A stretch of DNA of 38,716 nucleotides from Bacillota bacterium (GCA_023460055.1 JAEWRJ010000144.1:1-38716); one strand, 5' to 3'. Positions 15,389-23,044 are shown, numbered from the stretch's first letter. A program made the numbers and translations. Notes: generated by a model from the letters alone, not told the origin.

Positions 15389-16147
15389 TCAAGCGTTGCG
15401 TTTGATCAATTCCTGCGCCAGGGCGCGGTAGGCGTCGGCTCCGGCGCTCTTTGGATCATAGACATGGATGGGCGCGCCGTGACTTGGCGCTTCGCCCAGG
15501 CGTACATTGCGCGGAATCAGCGTTGAAAACACGCTGCCCTTGAAATACTTCTTCACCTGCGCCGCCACCTGCAGCGACAGGTTGGTGCGCCCATCATACA
15601 TCGTGAGCACCACGCCCTCCACGCTGAGCGCGTGGTTGACTGAGCGCTGGATGCGGCTGACGGTGCTCATCAGCGAACTGACGCCCTCCAGGGCGTAGTA
15701 TTCCGCCTGAATGGGCACCAGCACGCTGTCAGCTGCCGTCAGGGCGTTGATGGTGAGCAGGCCCAGAGAGGGGGGGCAGTCGATGATGACAAAGCGGTAG
15801 GGGGCAAGCCCGCCCTCCAGCGCGCGCTTCAGCTGATACTCGCGCTCCTCCTGGCCGACCAGCTCCACCTCCGCCGCGGCCATGCGGATATCGCCCGGCA
15901 GCAGCGAAAGATTCTTCACGCCGGTTTCGCATACAGCGCTCCCAAAGCCGGAGCTGCCTGCCAGCACCTCGTACACGGTGACGCTGCCGGCCTTCTGGCC
16001 CAGGCCGCTGGTGGCGTTGCCCTGCGGGTCCATATCGATCAGCAGAGTGTTTTGCCCGCGCTCGGCCAAGCAAGCGGCCAGGTTGACGGCCGTGGTGGTC
16101 TTGCCCACGCCGCCCTTCTGATTGGCGATGGCGATGATCTTTGTCAT
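15389..16147 (-). CDS. parA: Chromosome partitioning ATPase ParA (Soj)
   Basis: A 252-residue P-loop ATPase of the ParA/Soj class. The deviant Walker A motif is NQKGGVGKTTTAVNLA at about residues 9-24, with the signature Lys; Walker A' is LLIDMDPQGNATSG; Walker B is FVIIDCPPSLGLLT. The C-terminal DNA-binding surface includes GRTNLSLQVAAQVK and RNVRLGEAPSHG. It works with ParB to move origins and regulate initiation. The ATG at 16147 has AGGAG five bases before it; an upstream in-frame start would add five residues. The preceding unknown gene ends seven bases upstream. Confidence 0.97.
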   Translation of the reverse strand: MTKIIAIANQKGGVGKTTTAVNLAACLAERGQNTLLIDMDPQGNATSGLGQKAGSVTVYEVLAGSSGFGSAVCETGVKNLSLLPGDIRMAAAEVELVGQEEREYQLKRALEGGLAPYRFVIIDCPPSLGLLTINALTAADSVLVPIQAEYYALEGVSSLMSTVSRIQRSVNHALSVEGVVLTMYDGRTNLSLQVAAQVKKYFKGSVFSTLIPRNVRLGEAPSHGAPIHVYDPKSAGADAYRALAQELIKRNA

Positions 16148-16154
16148 GTTTCTC

Positions 16155-16643
16155 CTATGCTTCAAGCCAGCCGCGCCAGCGGAAAGGCGGGTGGCAGGTG
16201 GTGATCACGCGCTTGAGTATGCGCAGCTCTTCCTCTGTCTGAAAGGGCAGAAAATCGCGGTACAGTGCCCGCAGCGCCGACAGCGAGCCCTGCCGCATGG
16301 AATAATCGCGGATCAGGCGAAAGTTTTCCTCGTTCTTTGGGAGGGCGCGCAGCAGCAGATAGAGCAGCTCATCCGCCAGGATGGCAAAATCCTCCACCCG
16401 GATGCGCATGTACTGCCCGTTATCAAGCTTCAGGGTCATGCGGCCCTTGGTATCCTCCCGCACGGCCATGAACAGCAGGCTGTCCAGCTCCTGCGCCTTG
16501 TACTGCAGGGTATCCCGCTGGGGATGAAAGTGCGCGAGATTGAGGCTGACGCGCTCCAGCAGCCGCTCCTGCCGCTCTACAAAATCACCCCCAAGCCAGG
16601 GGCGAAGAATGGAAACAGCGTCCTGAGGGCTCCCTTCAGACAT
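16155..16643 (-). CDS. Unknown protein, first gene of the parAB operon
   Basis: A 162-residue soluble protein that I do not recognise. It is rich in Leu, Arg and Glu and appears mostly alpha-helical in its second half (FAILADELLYLLLRALPKNE), with a beta-like centre (GRMTLKLDNGQYMRIRVEDF). There is no signal peptide, membrane segment or Cys motif. The start at 16643 is chosen because GGGAGGG lies about seven bases upstream; the ATG at 16649 would abut that site. It ends seven bases before parA, so it is co-transcribed with parAB. Linkage suggests a role with chromosome segregation or replication, but this is inference from position only. Confidence 0.75.
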   Translation of the reverse strand: MSEGSPQDAVSILRPWLGGDFVERQERLLERVSLNLAHFHPQRDTLQYKAQELDSLLFMAVREDTKGRMTLKLDNGQYMRIRVEDFAILADELLYLLLRALPKNEENFRLIRDYSMRQGSLSALRALYRDFLPFQTEEELRILKRVITTCHPPFRWRGWLEA

Positions 16644-16744
16644 AGCCATCCCTCCCAGCGCGGCGGTGATGATTGCCTGTAAAGAATAGCATAAAACGCC
16701 GGAGAATCAAAGCGCTTGCTTTGCGGCTGACAGGCTGGAACCGC

Positions 16745-16773
16745 TTGACGGCTGACGCGGCTATCCTTATGAT
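16745..16773 (+). promoter_or_regulatory. Promoter of the pseudouridine synthase gene
   Basis: TTGACG (16745-16750), a 17-base spacer, TATGAT (16768-16773). A start seven bases after the -10 box falls on base 16780, the A of the gene's ATG. Confidence 0.7.
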
Positions 16774-16779
16774 GCCTTT

Positions 16780-17646
16780 ATGCATGAATTGAGCGTGATG
16801 ATCTCATCCGGGCTGGCAGGCCGCAGCGTGAAAAGCGTGGCGCTGGGACAGCTGAAGGTATCTTACGGGCAGCTGAAGCGGATGAAGTTCTCGGATCATA
16901 TCCTGGTGGACGGCATCCCCCGCCATACAGACTACATCCTGCGGGCAGGGGAATGCCTGCGGCTTTGTTTTCCCGCGGAAGCGAGCCCCGGGGTTGCCGC
17001 CGGCAGCGAGGCGCTGCGTGTGGTGTGGGAGGATCCGGACATCCTGATCATCGATAAGCCGGCGCCTTTGCCCTCGGTCGCGTCCCGGCAGGGCGGCGAA
17101 ACGCTGGAGAACAGGGTGTTTTCCTACCTGGGTTGCCCGGAGGATTTTATCTACCGCCCTGTCAACCGCCTGGATAAGGGCACCAGCGGGCTGATGATGG
17201 CCGCAAAAAACGCCCATATTCAGCAGCGTATGCAGCGTCTGCTGCATACCGATGGCTTTGTCAGAGAATACCTGGCCGTCGTGGACGGCAGGCCGGAGGA
17301 AGAAAAGGGCGTTATTGATCTGCCCATCGGCCACGGGCCGGGCATCAAGCGGGTGGTTGATGCGGCGGGCAAGCCTGCCGCAACGGAGTATGAGCTGCTG
17401 GAAGCGGGAGAAAAGCGAAGCCTGCTGCGCCTGGCGCTGCTTACGGGCCGCACCCACCAGATCAGGGTGCATCTGGCCGCTCTGGGCTGCCCGGTGTCGG
17501 GTGATTTTCTCTATGGGCATGAGGATGAGCGGCTGCCCGGGCGCTTCGCCCTGCACTCCTTCCGGCTGCGCTTTTGTCATCCTCTCAGCGGGGAATGGGT
17601 GGAAACACGGTCTCCTCTGCCGCCGGAATTGCAGGATTTGGTATAA
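16780..17646 (+). CDS. RluA-family pseudouridine synthase
   Basis: A 288-residue enzyme that isomerises uridine to pseudouridine in rRNA or tRNA. The catalytic Asp is in the RluA signature YRPVNRLDKGTSGLMM near residue 130. Other motifs are EDPDILIIDKPAPLPSV, then LLTGRTHQIRVHLAALGCPVSGDFLYG. A divergent S4-like N-terminal segment precedes the catalytic domain (VSYGQLKRMKFSDHILVDG). No ribosome site precedes the ATG at 16780 and the likely transcription start coincides with it, so the mRNA may be leaderless. Which uridine it modifies (RluC-, RluD- or YlyB-like) cannot be settled. Confidence 0.93.
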   Translation: MHELSVMISSGLAGRSVKSVALGQLKVSYGQLKRMKFSDHILVDGIPRHTDYILRAGECLRLCFPAEASPGVAAGSEALRVVWEDPDILIIDKPAPLPSVASRQGGETLENRVFSYLGCPEDFIYRPVNRLDKGTSGLMMAAKNAHIQQRMQRLLHTDGFVREYLAVVDGRPEEEKGVIDLPIGHGPGIKRVVDAAGKPAATEYELLEAGEKRSLLRLALLTGRTHQIRVHLAALGCPVSGDFLYGHEDERLPGRFALHSFRLRFCHPLSGEWVETRSPLPPELQDLV

Positions 17647-17702
17647 AATCCTGCAAAGAAACACACCCAGAGGAAAAACTTGAACCAAATACGCCAAGGG
17701 TG

Positions 17703-17731
17703 TTGACAAATATGAAAGACGGTGTTATGAT
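17703..17731 (+). promoter_or_regulatory. Promoter of the long noncoding region
   Basis: A perfect TTGACA (17703-17708), a 17-base spacer and TATGAT (17726-17731). It starts transcription near 17738 into a stretch with no plus-strand ORF of 60 codons for about 850 bases. Confidence 0.85.
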
Positions 17732-17737
17732 ACAGAC

Positions 17738-18290
17738 GAACCAGGGGAAGACCAAGTACACGGTTCAAAGGAGGGCGGTTTGCTGAATACTGAAACCTTA
17801 TTGGAACCCATCTGCTCACTGCGCCCCCGTCAGGTAAGAACTTTTTAAGGGTCACAGTATCCTCCGATAAGCCGGTTCACAGTGGAGCTGTGAGGCTTTG
17901 ACGGGAACACCCCACAGTCCATCCCATTGAGGATGATCAACGCGGGGGTGCAAAGGAAGCAAGAAGGGTCTGGGTCATCGGTGGCTGAAGGAGTCTTCCG
18001 CAGGTACTTGACGATGTTTTCATGGATCTCAATGGACTTTTCTGGATAAACCAAGGTAACCCAAGGACTCGGTGCCGGGCTGCGTAAGGCGGAACCCACA
18101 CTGGAATCAATTGGAACCTGACCGGAATGGAAACTACGGACCTGATCATCGCGCAGCCCGGCGATATCTGATGATGATATCGAAAAGATGTCTTGAAGAT
18201 AGATATCGGAAGAACGGCAACCGATAACACCCGACAACAGAATAGGTATCTATGCTGCCGCGCCCTTGGGCGCGGCAGTGCTTTGTCATG
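17738..18290 (+). ncRNA. Candidate large structured noncoding RNA, about 550 nt
   Basis: A consensus promoter opens about 550 bases with no significant plus-strand ORF, ending in a GC-rich hairpin. Perfect pairings include an 11-bp stem GCCGGGCTGCG (18074-18084) with CGCAGCCCGGC (18152-18162), a 7-bp hairpin CGATATC/GATATCG just after it (18162-18182), TATCGG/CCGATA near 18206-18228, TCACAG/CTGTGA (17877-17893), and CCCGTCA (17826-17832) with TGACGGG (17899-17905). The last competes with TGCGCCCCCG (17819-17828) pairing to CGGGGGTGCA (17942-17951, one wobble). The large loop at 18085-18151 repeats GGAAC/GGAAT/GGAAA. I do not recognise it as 6S RNA, RNase P RNA, tmRNA or SRP RNA. Size fits the OLE/ROOL class, without a recognised match. 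Confidence 0.6.
18254..18279 (+). terminator. GC-rich hairpin at the end of the candidate RNA
   Basis: CTGCCGCGCCC (18255-18265) pairs perfectly with GGGCGCGGCAG (18268-18278). Sterically the loop is CTTG. The tail (TGCTTTGTCAT) is only weakly T rich, so it may be an RNA 3'-end hairpin as well as a terminator. Confidence 0.6.
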
Positions 18291-18330
18291 AATGTTTTCA
18301 GTATAATAATTTTGACGAGACGCGCGCGGC

Positions 18331-18359
18331 AAAAAGCGGCTCCCGCTATGGAAGCCGCT
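18331..18359 (-). terminator. Terminator for the PII/DUF1538 operon
   Basis: On the minus strand AGCGGCT and AGCCGCT enclose an 11-base loop and are followed by TTTTT (read 18359 to 18330). It lies about 230 bases past the PII-like gene's stop, with the MITE-like repeat in between. Confidence 0.75.
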
Positions 18360-18379
18360 GCGCGATGAAATAAAGTTTA

Positions 18380-18539
18380 TACTGATGTAAAACGTTAATG
18401 CATCCAAAGCAGAGAGTTATTTTGTCTCCGCGCACGGAGCAGACGAGGGGAAGCGTAGCAGAGCTACGCTGACTGAGCGGCGACACAGCGCCGAGGCAAA
18501 AGAACCGATGCAACGATGCATTTACGTTTGGAATCAGTA
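18380..18539. repeat. MITE-like inverted-repeat element, about 160 bp
   Basis: The ends are imperfect inverted repeats: TACTGAT (18380-18386) with ATCAGTA (18533-18539), then AACGTTAATGCAT (18391-18403) with ATGCATTTACGTT (18516-18528, one mismatch). Inside is nested pairing: TTTTGTCTC-like (18420-18428) with GAGGCAAAA, hairpins CTCCG/CGGAG (18427-18440) and GCGTAG/CTACGC (18453-18469), and GGCG/GCGCC near 18479-18492. It codes for nothing visible. The structure fits a miniature mobile element or an intergenic palindromic repeat. Confidence 0.6.
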
Positions 18540-18585
18540 ATATAACGGCATGGGAACGGAGGGCTGATCTGCCGGGCTGAGCCGC

Positions 18586-19269
18586 TTACGCGCCCTTGAC
18601 CACCCTGTGCAGCCCTCTTACATCGCTGATGGGGATGGAAAAGGAGACGGCGCAGGCGTCGGTTTCGGGGCCGGTTTCTTTGGCGATGCTGTCCATTACA
18701 GCGGCGGTTGTGTTGCTTTGGGTGACGATCATCAGGATCTCCTTTTCCGGGGCGATGGTCGCGCCGAAAAACTTCTGCATGCTGGCCATGCCGTAGCCCT
18801 GCGCGTGCAGCGAGGTGCCGCCTGTGGCCCCGCCCGCGCGTGCTGCGGCCATCACTTCCTCGGTATATCCCCGGTTGAGCACCGCGAAAATCAGGTGATA
18901 GGGTGATTCGTTGGGCATGGTGGAACTCCCTCCGTCTGTCTGTCCGGCACAGTCGATGTGCCTGTGAAAGCATACCTGATCCACGTCCGCGATGAAGGCG
19001 ATGCCGTGGCTTGGCGTATCCAGCTGCAGGCCCTCATCCAGCGCGTTCATCAGCTCTTTGGCCTTGGCGCTTGGGAGCAGCTTGATAAAAATGATCTTCC
19101 CCGTTTCGCCAAGGCCCAGATAATTGAGTATCTTTTTGCTGGCCGTGCCCTTGCCATAGGACACGAGCGTAAACAGCGATTCATGTTTTTCGAGGATGGC
19201 CGTTACTTTCTGGCGTTTGCCAAGTTCGCTGATCAGGCACAGCAGGCTCACGGGCTGGCTTTGATGCAT
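18586..19269 (-). CDS. Tandem PII-like signalling protein
   Basis: A 227-residue cytoplasmic protein with two PII-like (GlnB superfamily) ferredoxin-fold halves. The first runs from LLCLISELGKRQKVTAILEK; the second from YHLIFAVLNRGYTEEVMAAARAGGATGGT, the typical helix-loop entry of PII, and ends with VSFSIPISDVRGLHRVV. The classic T-loop tyrosine motif is not evident, so it is a PII-like rather than a nitrogen-regulatory GlnB/GlnK protein. It follows the DUF1538 gene by 54 bases. Genes of this kind recur beside DUF1538 membrane proteins and probably regulate them, as GlnK does AmtB. The ligand is unknown. Confidence 0.85.
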   Translation of the reverse strand: MHQSQPVSLLCLISELGKRQKVTAILEKHESLFTLVSYGKGTASKKILNYLGLGETGKIIFIKLLPSAKAKELMNALDEGLQLDTPSHGIAFIADVDQVCFHRHIDCAGQTDGGSSTMPNESPYHLIFAVLNRGYTEEVMAAARAGGATGGTSLHAQGYGMASMQKFFGATIAPEKEILMIVTQSNTTAAVMDSIAKETGPETDACAVSFSIPISDVRGLHRVVKGA

Positions 19270-19323
19270 ATGCGCTTATCCTTTCTCGTGTCAGGCCTCT
19301 GCAGCCTTTGTCTCGGTCCCCGC

Positions 19324-20826
19324 TTAGGCCTCCTCCGCGCTGTGGCCGACGGCCTGGGCGTCGAGCAGCCTGGCCTTTTTCAGCTTGCGGCTGTAGCTGA
19401 TGCCCAGCAGCTGAATCATGATGGGGGCCACCATGGCCAGCACGCCGGCGGTGCCGAAGGCATCCGCTACGATGTTCCGGCCGGGGATGACGGAGCATAC
19501 CCCGATGGAGAAGGGCACGACGAAGGCTGCTGTCATGGCGCCGGTGACGACGCCGCCCGAATCAAAGCCTATGCCGACAAACATGCCCGGGGCAAAGAAA
19601 CTGAGGCTGAGAGAGATTATATACCCGGGAATCAAAATCCACCAGATGGAGAAGCCAAAGAGGATGCGGGTGATGGACAGGCTCATGGCCACCCCCACGC
19701 CAGCCGCCATGCCCGACAGCATCAGCCGCCTGGAGATGGCGCCGTTGGTGATGTCCCGCACCTGGTTGGTCAGCACATAAACGGTAGGCTCAGCCAGTAC
19801 GACCCCCAGGCCGATGACAAAGGCGATAGGGATCAGGATCCAGTTGTTATTCAGCCTGCCGAGTTCCTCTCCCAGGGCGGCCGCGGCCGGCAGGAAACCT
19901 TTGTTGACGCCCGCGAAAAAGATGGTGATGCCGGCCAGCAGGTACACGAGGCCCACAAAAATCCTGATCAGTTCGGTGCGTGAAAGCTTCAGCTTGATCA
20001 CCTGGAAAAGGATAAACACCGCGACGATGGGCGCGATGATCATGGCGATCTCGCCCAGCGCGTGCCATAGGCTGTCCAGAAACATCAGGGCCATCGCGCC
20101 GTAGGTGGTGACAGGCTCCGCCGCCTGGGCGATGTACTGCGTGCCGGAGGAGTCAAAGAAGGTGCCCAGCAGCAGAACAGACAGGATGGGGCCGACCGAA
20201 CAGATGGCACTGATGCCGAAGCTATCCTCATCCGAGGTTTTGCCGCTTGATACGGCGGCAAAACCGCTGCCTATGGCCAGCAGGAAGGGCACGGTGACGG
20301 GGCCGGTGGTCAGCGCGGCGGAATCAATGGCGACGGCCAGATAATCACCTGAGAAGATCGCGATGATAAAAATTAGCGGGTAGGCGATGGCCAGCAGGCG
20401 GCTCAGCCGCCAGTGAAACAGGATGCGCAGTACGGCCAGCACCAGAAAAAGACCTACGCCCACGCTGATCGCGACCAGCAGGGTCGTATCGGGGATAGAG
20501 GCCACCTGCCTGGCCAGTACAGACAGGTCGGGCTCCGCGATGGTAACGACGAAGCCGAAGGCAAACAGCACACCCACAATCAGCGGCAGGTTGCGCGAGG
20601 CGATCAGAGCGCTGCCGACATGCTGGCCGATGGGCATCATGGCTATGTCCACACCGATTGAAAACAGCGACATACCCAAAAACAGCATGAACATGCCGAT
20701 CAGCATCATGGGCAGCGTCATGCCCGGCAGCGGGACGACAAAGCAATGCAGGATCAGGATGATCGCGCCGATGGGCAGCACCGCCATGGCCGACTCTTTC
20801 ATCTTTTCGGCTAATACTTTGTGCAT
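19324..20826 (-). CDS. DUF1538 family membrane protein (probable transporter)
   Basis: A 500-residue polytopic membrane protein with about twelve to fourteen hydrophobic segments and an evident two-fold repeat, as in DUF1538. Related blocks are FSIGVDIAMMPIGQHVGSAL with AFGFVVTIAEPDLSVLARQV in the first half, and VIGLGVVLAEPTVYVLTNQV in the second. Each repeat thus has an acidic AEPxxxxLxxQV motif in a predicted membrane helix. GFDSGGVVTGAMTAAF is near the C-terminus. The start at 20826 has an AAAGGTGG site. It heads a two-gene operon with the tandem PII-like protein, which probably gates it. The substrate is unknown. Confidence 0.88.
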   Translation of the reverse strand: MHKVLAEKMKESAMAVLPIGAIILILHCFVVPLPGMTLPMMLIGMFMLFLGMSLFSIGVDIAMMPIGQHVGSALIASRNLPLIVGVLFAFGFVVTIAEPDLSVLARQVASIPDTTLLVAISVGVGLFLVLAVLRILFHWRLSRLLAIAYPLIFIIAIFSGDYLAVAIDSAALTTGPVTVPFLLAIGSGFAAVSSGKTSDEDSFGISAICSVGPILSVLLLGTFFDSSGTQYIAQAAEPVTTYGAMALMFLDSLWHALGEIAMIIAPIVAVFILFQVIKLKLSRTELIRIFVGLVYLLAGITIFFAGVNKGFLPAAAALGEELGRLNNNWILIPIAFVIGLGVVLAEPTVYVLTNQVRDITNGAISRRLMLSGMAAGVGVAMSLSITRILFGFSIWWILIPGYIISLSLSFFAPGMFVGIGFDSGGVVTGAMTAAFVVPFSIGVCSVIPGRNIVADAFGTAGVLAMVAPIMIQLLGISYSRKLKKARLLDAQAVGHSAEEA

Positions 20827-20942
20827 TCATCAGCCACCTTTCCGGAGAGTTTAGTTAGGATAATTTAATAGATAATTATGAATTATACCATATAATATCT
20901 ATTGTTGCTATCCTTGCTCATTATTTTTTACTTTGAGCGCGA

Positions 20943-20979
20943 AAACCCGCCGCCGGAAAAGTAATCCGGCGGCGGGTTT
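20943..20979 (-). terminator. Terminator after the orphan winged-helix gene
   Basis: A perfect 14-bp stem (AACCCGCCGCCGG region with CCGGCGGCGGGTT) around a nine-base loop, followed on the minus strand by TTTTCGCG. It lies about 70 bases past the winged-helix stop. The rest of 20827-21047 is A/T-rich promoter-like sequence of the DUF1538 operon. Confidence 0.8.
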
Positions 20980-21047
20980 GAAGGCGGGTTTTCAGCGGGC
21001 CGGGGCGTCATCGGCCTGCTGTTTGATCTTTATTTCATGATATATTT

Positions 21048-21377
21048 TCAGATGGATAAGGGGATGGCGCGCAGCTTATATCCCTTTCCGTGTACGGTCT
21101 CAAACAGTTCGCCGCCCATCTTTCTGCGCAGGCGCTGAACATGGACATCCACCGTGCGGCTTTTGCCCGGAGCCATATAATCCCAGGCGGCGCACAGAAG
21201 CCGATCGCGGCTGAGCACGCTGCCGGCAGCGGCCGCAAGCGCGATCAGCAGGCGGAACTCCTGTGAGGTCAATGGGCAAGGCCGGCCGTCTACATAGACT
21301 TTGCGTTCCTCTTCGCTGTAGGCAATCACTGTCTGATTTCGGTTCTCCCGTGTAATCTGCGTTAGAAGTTTTGTCAT
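21048..21377 (-). CDS. Stand-alone OmpR/PhoB-type winged-helix DNA-binding protein
   Basis: A 109-residue protein consisting essentially of a Trans_reg_C winged helix: PLTSQEFRLLIALAAAAG, LSRDRLLCAAWDY, then the recognition helix SRTVDVHVQRLRRKMG and the wing HGKGYKLRAIP. There is no receiver domain before it, only a 30-residue beta-like lead (IAYSEEERKVYVDG). It resembles an orphan response-regulator effector domain whose control must come from abundance or a partner. The ATG at 21377 sits behind AGGTGAT; a GTG three codons earlier overlaps that site. No histidine kinase is nearby. Confidence 0.85.
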   Translation of the reverse strand: MTKLLTQITRENRNQTVIAYSEEERKVYVDGRPCPLTSQEFRLLIALAAAAGSVLSRDRLLCAAWDYMAPGKSRTVDVHVQRLRRKMGGELFETVHGKGYKLRAIPLSI

Positions 21378-21590
21378 GTTTATCACCTCTCATCATATAT
21401 GACGCATGAGAAGGGCAAAATGTTGCGTAAAAATGAATAAATATTTTTTTAACTTAAAATCTCTGCGGGAGAGGGTACGCCGGGACATGCGCATTTCATA
21501 ACAAATTGCCCTGAAAGACCCTTATCCGGGCGTTTATGTCCGCGGGAGGGCGGGTAATATCCAGTCGACAGCATAAGGAGGTCGCGGTGA

Positions 21591-22133
21591 ATGAAATGGA
21601 TCTGTAAGGTGTGCGGGTATGTCTACGAGGGGAATGAGCCGCCGGAATTCTGCCCTGTTTGCAAGGTGGGCAAGGATAAGTTTGAAAGGCTGGAGGAGAC
21701 CCCTCAGTGGACCGATGTGCACACGCTGGGCGTTGCGCAGGGCATGGATGAGCGCGTCGTAGCCGGACTGCGCAAGCAGTATGAGAAGGAATGCATTGAA
21801 GCGGGGGCTTATATGGCCATGGCCCGTCAGGCCGATGGGCAGGGCTATCCCGAAATTGCCAATTCCTTCCAGCGTATGGCGATGGAAGAAGTCGGCCACG
21901 CGTCCAGGCTGGGTGAAATCCTGGGTGAGCAGCTGGTGGACGACGTCGAAAAGAACGTGAAAAACCGTGTCGAGATCGAGCTGAACGCCTGCAAGGAAAA
22001 GCAGGCTCTGGCGCTCCTGGCCAAGGAGCTTGGCTATAACGAGATCTACAGCGCCCTGCACGATATGTGCAAGGACGAGGCCCGGCACGGCCAGGCGCTG
22101 GAAGGCGTGCAGAAGAGGTATTTCTTCAAGTAA
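21591..22133 (+). CDS. Reverse rubrerythrin (N-terminal rubredoxin, C-terminal diiron domain)
   Basis: A 180-residue peroxide/oxygen detoxification protein. A rubredoxin-like Fe(SCys)4 domain is N-terminal (WICKVCGYVYEG, EFCPVCKVG, residues 3-26), and a ferritin-like four-helix bundle follows with diiron ligands in KECIEAGAYMAMA, RMAMEEVGHASRLGE, IEIELNA-type and CKDEARHGQALEG. This domain order is opposite to classic rubrerythrin and matches the reverse rubrerythrins of Clostridia, which reduce H2O2 and O2 with electrons from NADH via rubredoxin reductase. TAAGGAGG lies nine bases before the ATG. It is monocistronic, ending in a strong terminator. Confidence 0.95.
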   Translation: MKWICKVCGYVYEGNEPPEFCPVCKVGKDKFERLEETPQWTDVHTLGVAQGMDERVVAGLRKQYEKECIEAGAYMAMARQADGQGYPEIANSFQRMAMEEVGHASRLGEILGEQLVDDVEKNVKNRVEIELNACKEKQALALLAKELGYNEIYSALHDMCKDEARHGQALEGVQKRYFFK

Positions 22134-22147
22134 TCGTTAGGGCGCGT

Positions 22148-22187
22148 GCAAATGAAAAGACGGCTGGAAGGCCGTCTTTTCATTTGC
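22148..22187. terminator. Bidirectional terminator between rubrerythrin and the dioxygenase
   Basis: A perfect 17-bp inverted repeat (GCAAATGAAAAGACGGC with its complement) around a TGGAAG loop. The A/T-rich base of the stem supplies a T run on either strand, so it can end both converging genes. Confidence 0.93.
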
Positions 22188-22223
22188 AATCATATTGTAT
22201 GCCGGATGGGAAGCGCCCTTCCT

Positions 22224-22991
22224 TTATCCGAAGAGATAGCTTGTCATGGACAGGCTGCCCAGTACGCAGGCCTCGTTGAATACCCGGATGCTGTCATGCT
22301 CATCGGACGCGCCCAGGGCATAGAGCAGCGGGGCGTAGTGATCGGGCATGGTGAAGGCCAGGGAGGCGGCTTTGCCCGCCCGCTCATAATGCAGCACATC
22401 ATCCCGCCGGCCTTCCAGGATGGCGCGCTTGATGTAACCGTCAAACTCACCCGCCCACTGGAAGCCGCCGGGCGTGTGCCAGTCCACGCGGGCCAGGTTG
22501 TGCACCACGTTGCCGCTGCCCATGATCAGAGCGCCCTCATCGCGCAGGGCGCGCAGAGAGCGGCCGATGGCCTCGTGTTCCTCCATGGAGGCGCGGGCAT
22601 TGACGCTCAGCTGAAAGACGGGGATATCTGCTTTGGGGTACATGCGGCACAGAACCGACCAGGTGCCGTGATCGATGCCCCAGCTGTTGTCTATCTCAGC
22701 CGGAGGGGTCAGCATCGCGGCCGCGCGGCGGGCGGTATCAGGCGCGCCTGCCGCCGCGTAGACAACGCGGTACAGGGCATCGGGAAAGCCGTACATGTCA
22801 TAGATCGTCCGGGGGTTCCCGGCGTCCATCACCCGCGTGCCCAGCGTATACCAGTGAGCGGAAACCGAGACGATGCAGGCAGGGCGCGGCAGGCTTTGGC
22901 CCAGCGCTTCCCAGCTCCTGGTAAACTCATTGTCCTCAATGGCGTTCATGGGCGAACCATGGCCGACGAACAGAACAGGCATTTTGCTCAT
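22224..22991 (-). CDS. ygiD: LigB-family extradiol ring-cleavage dioxygenase (YgiD-like)
   Basis: A 255-residue class III extradiol dioxygenase of the 4,5-DOPA dioxygenase (YgiD) group. Metal-site motifs are VLFVGHGSPMNAIED (first His, residues 5-19), VSVSAHWYT (second His), IDNSWGIDHGTWSVL (third His) and GSGNVVHNL. The length matches the family. E. coli YgiD cleaves L-DOPA in vitro with Zn or Fe; the role in an anaerobe is unclear, perhaps catechol handling. GGAGG precedes the ATG by about seven bases. Downstream of it is only the bidirectional terminator. Confidence 0.93.
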   Translation of the reverse strand: MSKMPVLFVGHGSPMNAIEDNEFTRSWEALGQSLPRPACIVSVSAHWYTLGTRVMDAGNPRTIYDMYGFPDALYRVVYAAAGAPDTARRAAAMLTPPAEIDNSWGIDHGTWSVLCRMYPKADIPVFQLSVNARASMEEHEAIGRSLRALRDEGALIMGSGNVVHNLARVDWHTPGGFQWAGEFDGYIKRAILEGRRDDVLHYERAGKAASLAFTMPDHYAPLLYALGASDEHDSIRVFNEACVLGSLSMTSYLFG

Positions 22992-23044
22992 AGCGGCACC
23001 TCCAATATCTCCTCAGCGCGTCGCGCGCCGGGGGCCCGGCTGTG

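Noticed and set aside
14530..16147. parS sites near parAB
   Set aside because: I looked for TGTTTCACGTGAAACA-like sequences and saw no convincing match; a full scan was not possible.
17738..17940. 6S, SRP, RNase P or tmRNA identity for the long RNA
   Set aside because: None of their conserved boxes or ends could be found, and the length does not fit 6S or SRP RNA.
17845..18407. Two minus-strand frames of 130 and 156 codons across the candidate RNA
   Set aside because: They lack ribosome sites, match no family I know, and overlap each other in different frames. The plus-strand promoter and paired stems explain the region better.
18958..19983. 341-codon plus-strand frame opposite DUF1538 and the PII-like gene
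   Set aside because: It crosses two real genes on the other strand and reads as an artefact of GC-rich codons.
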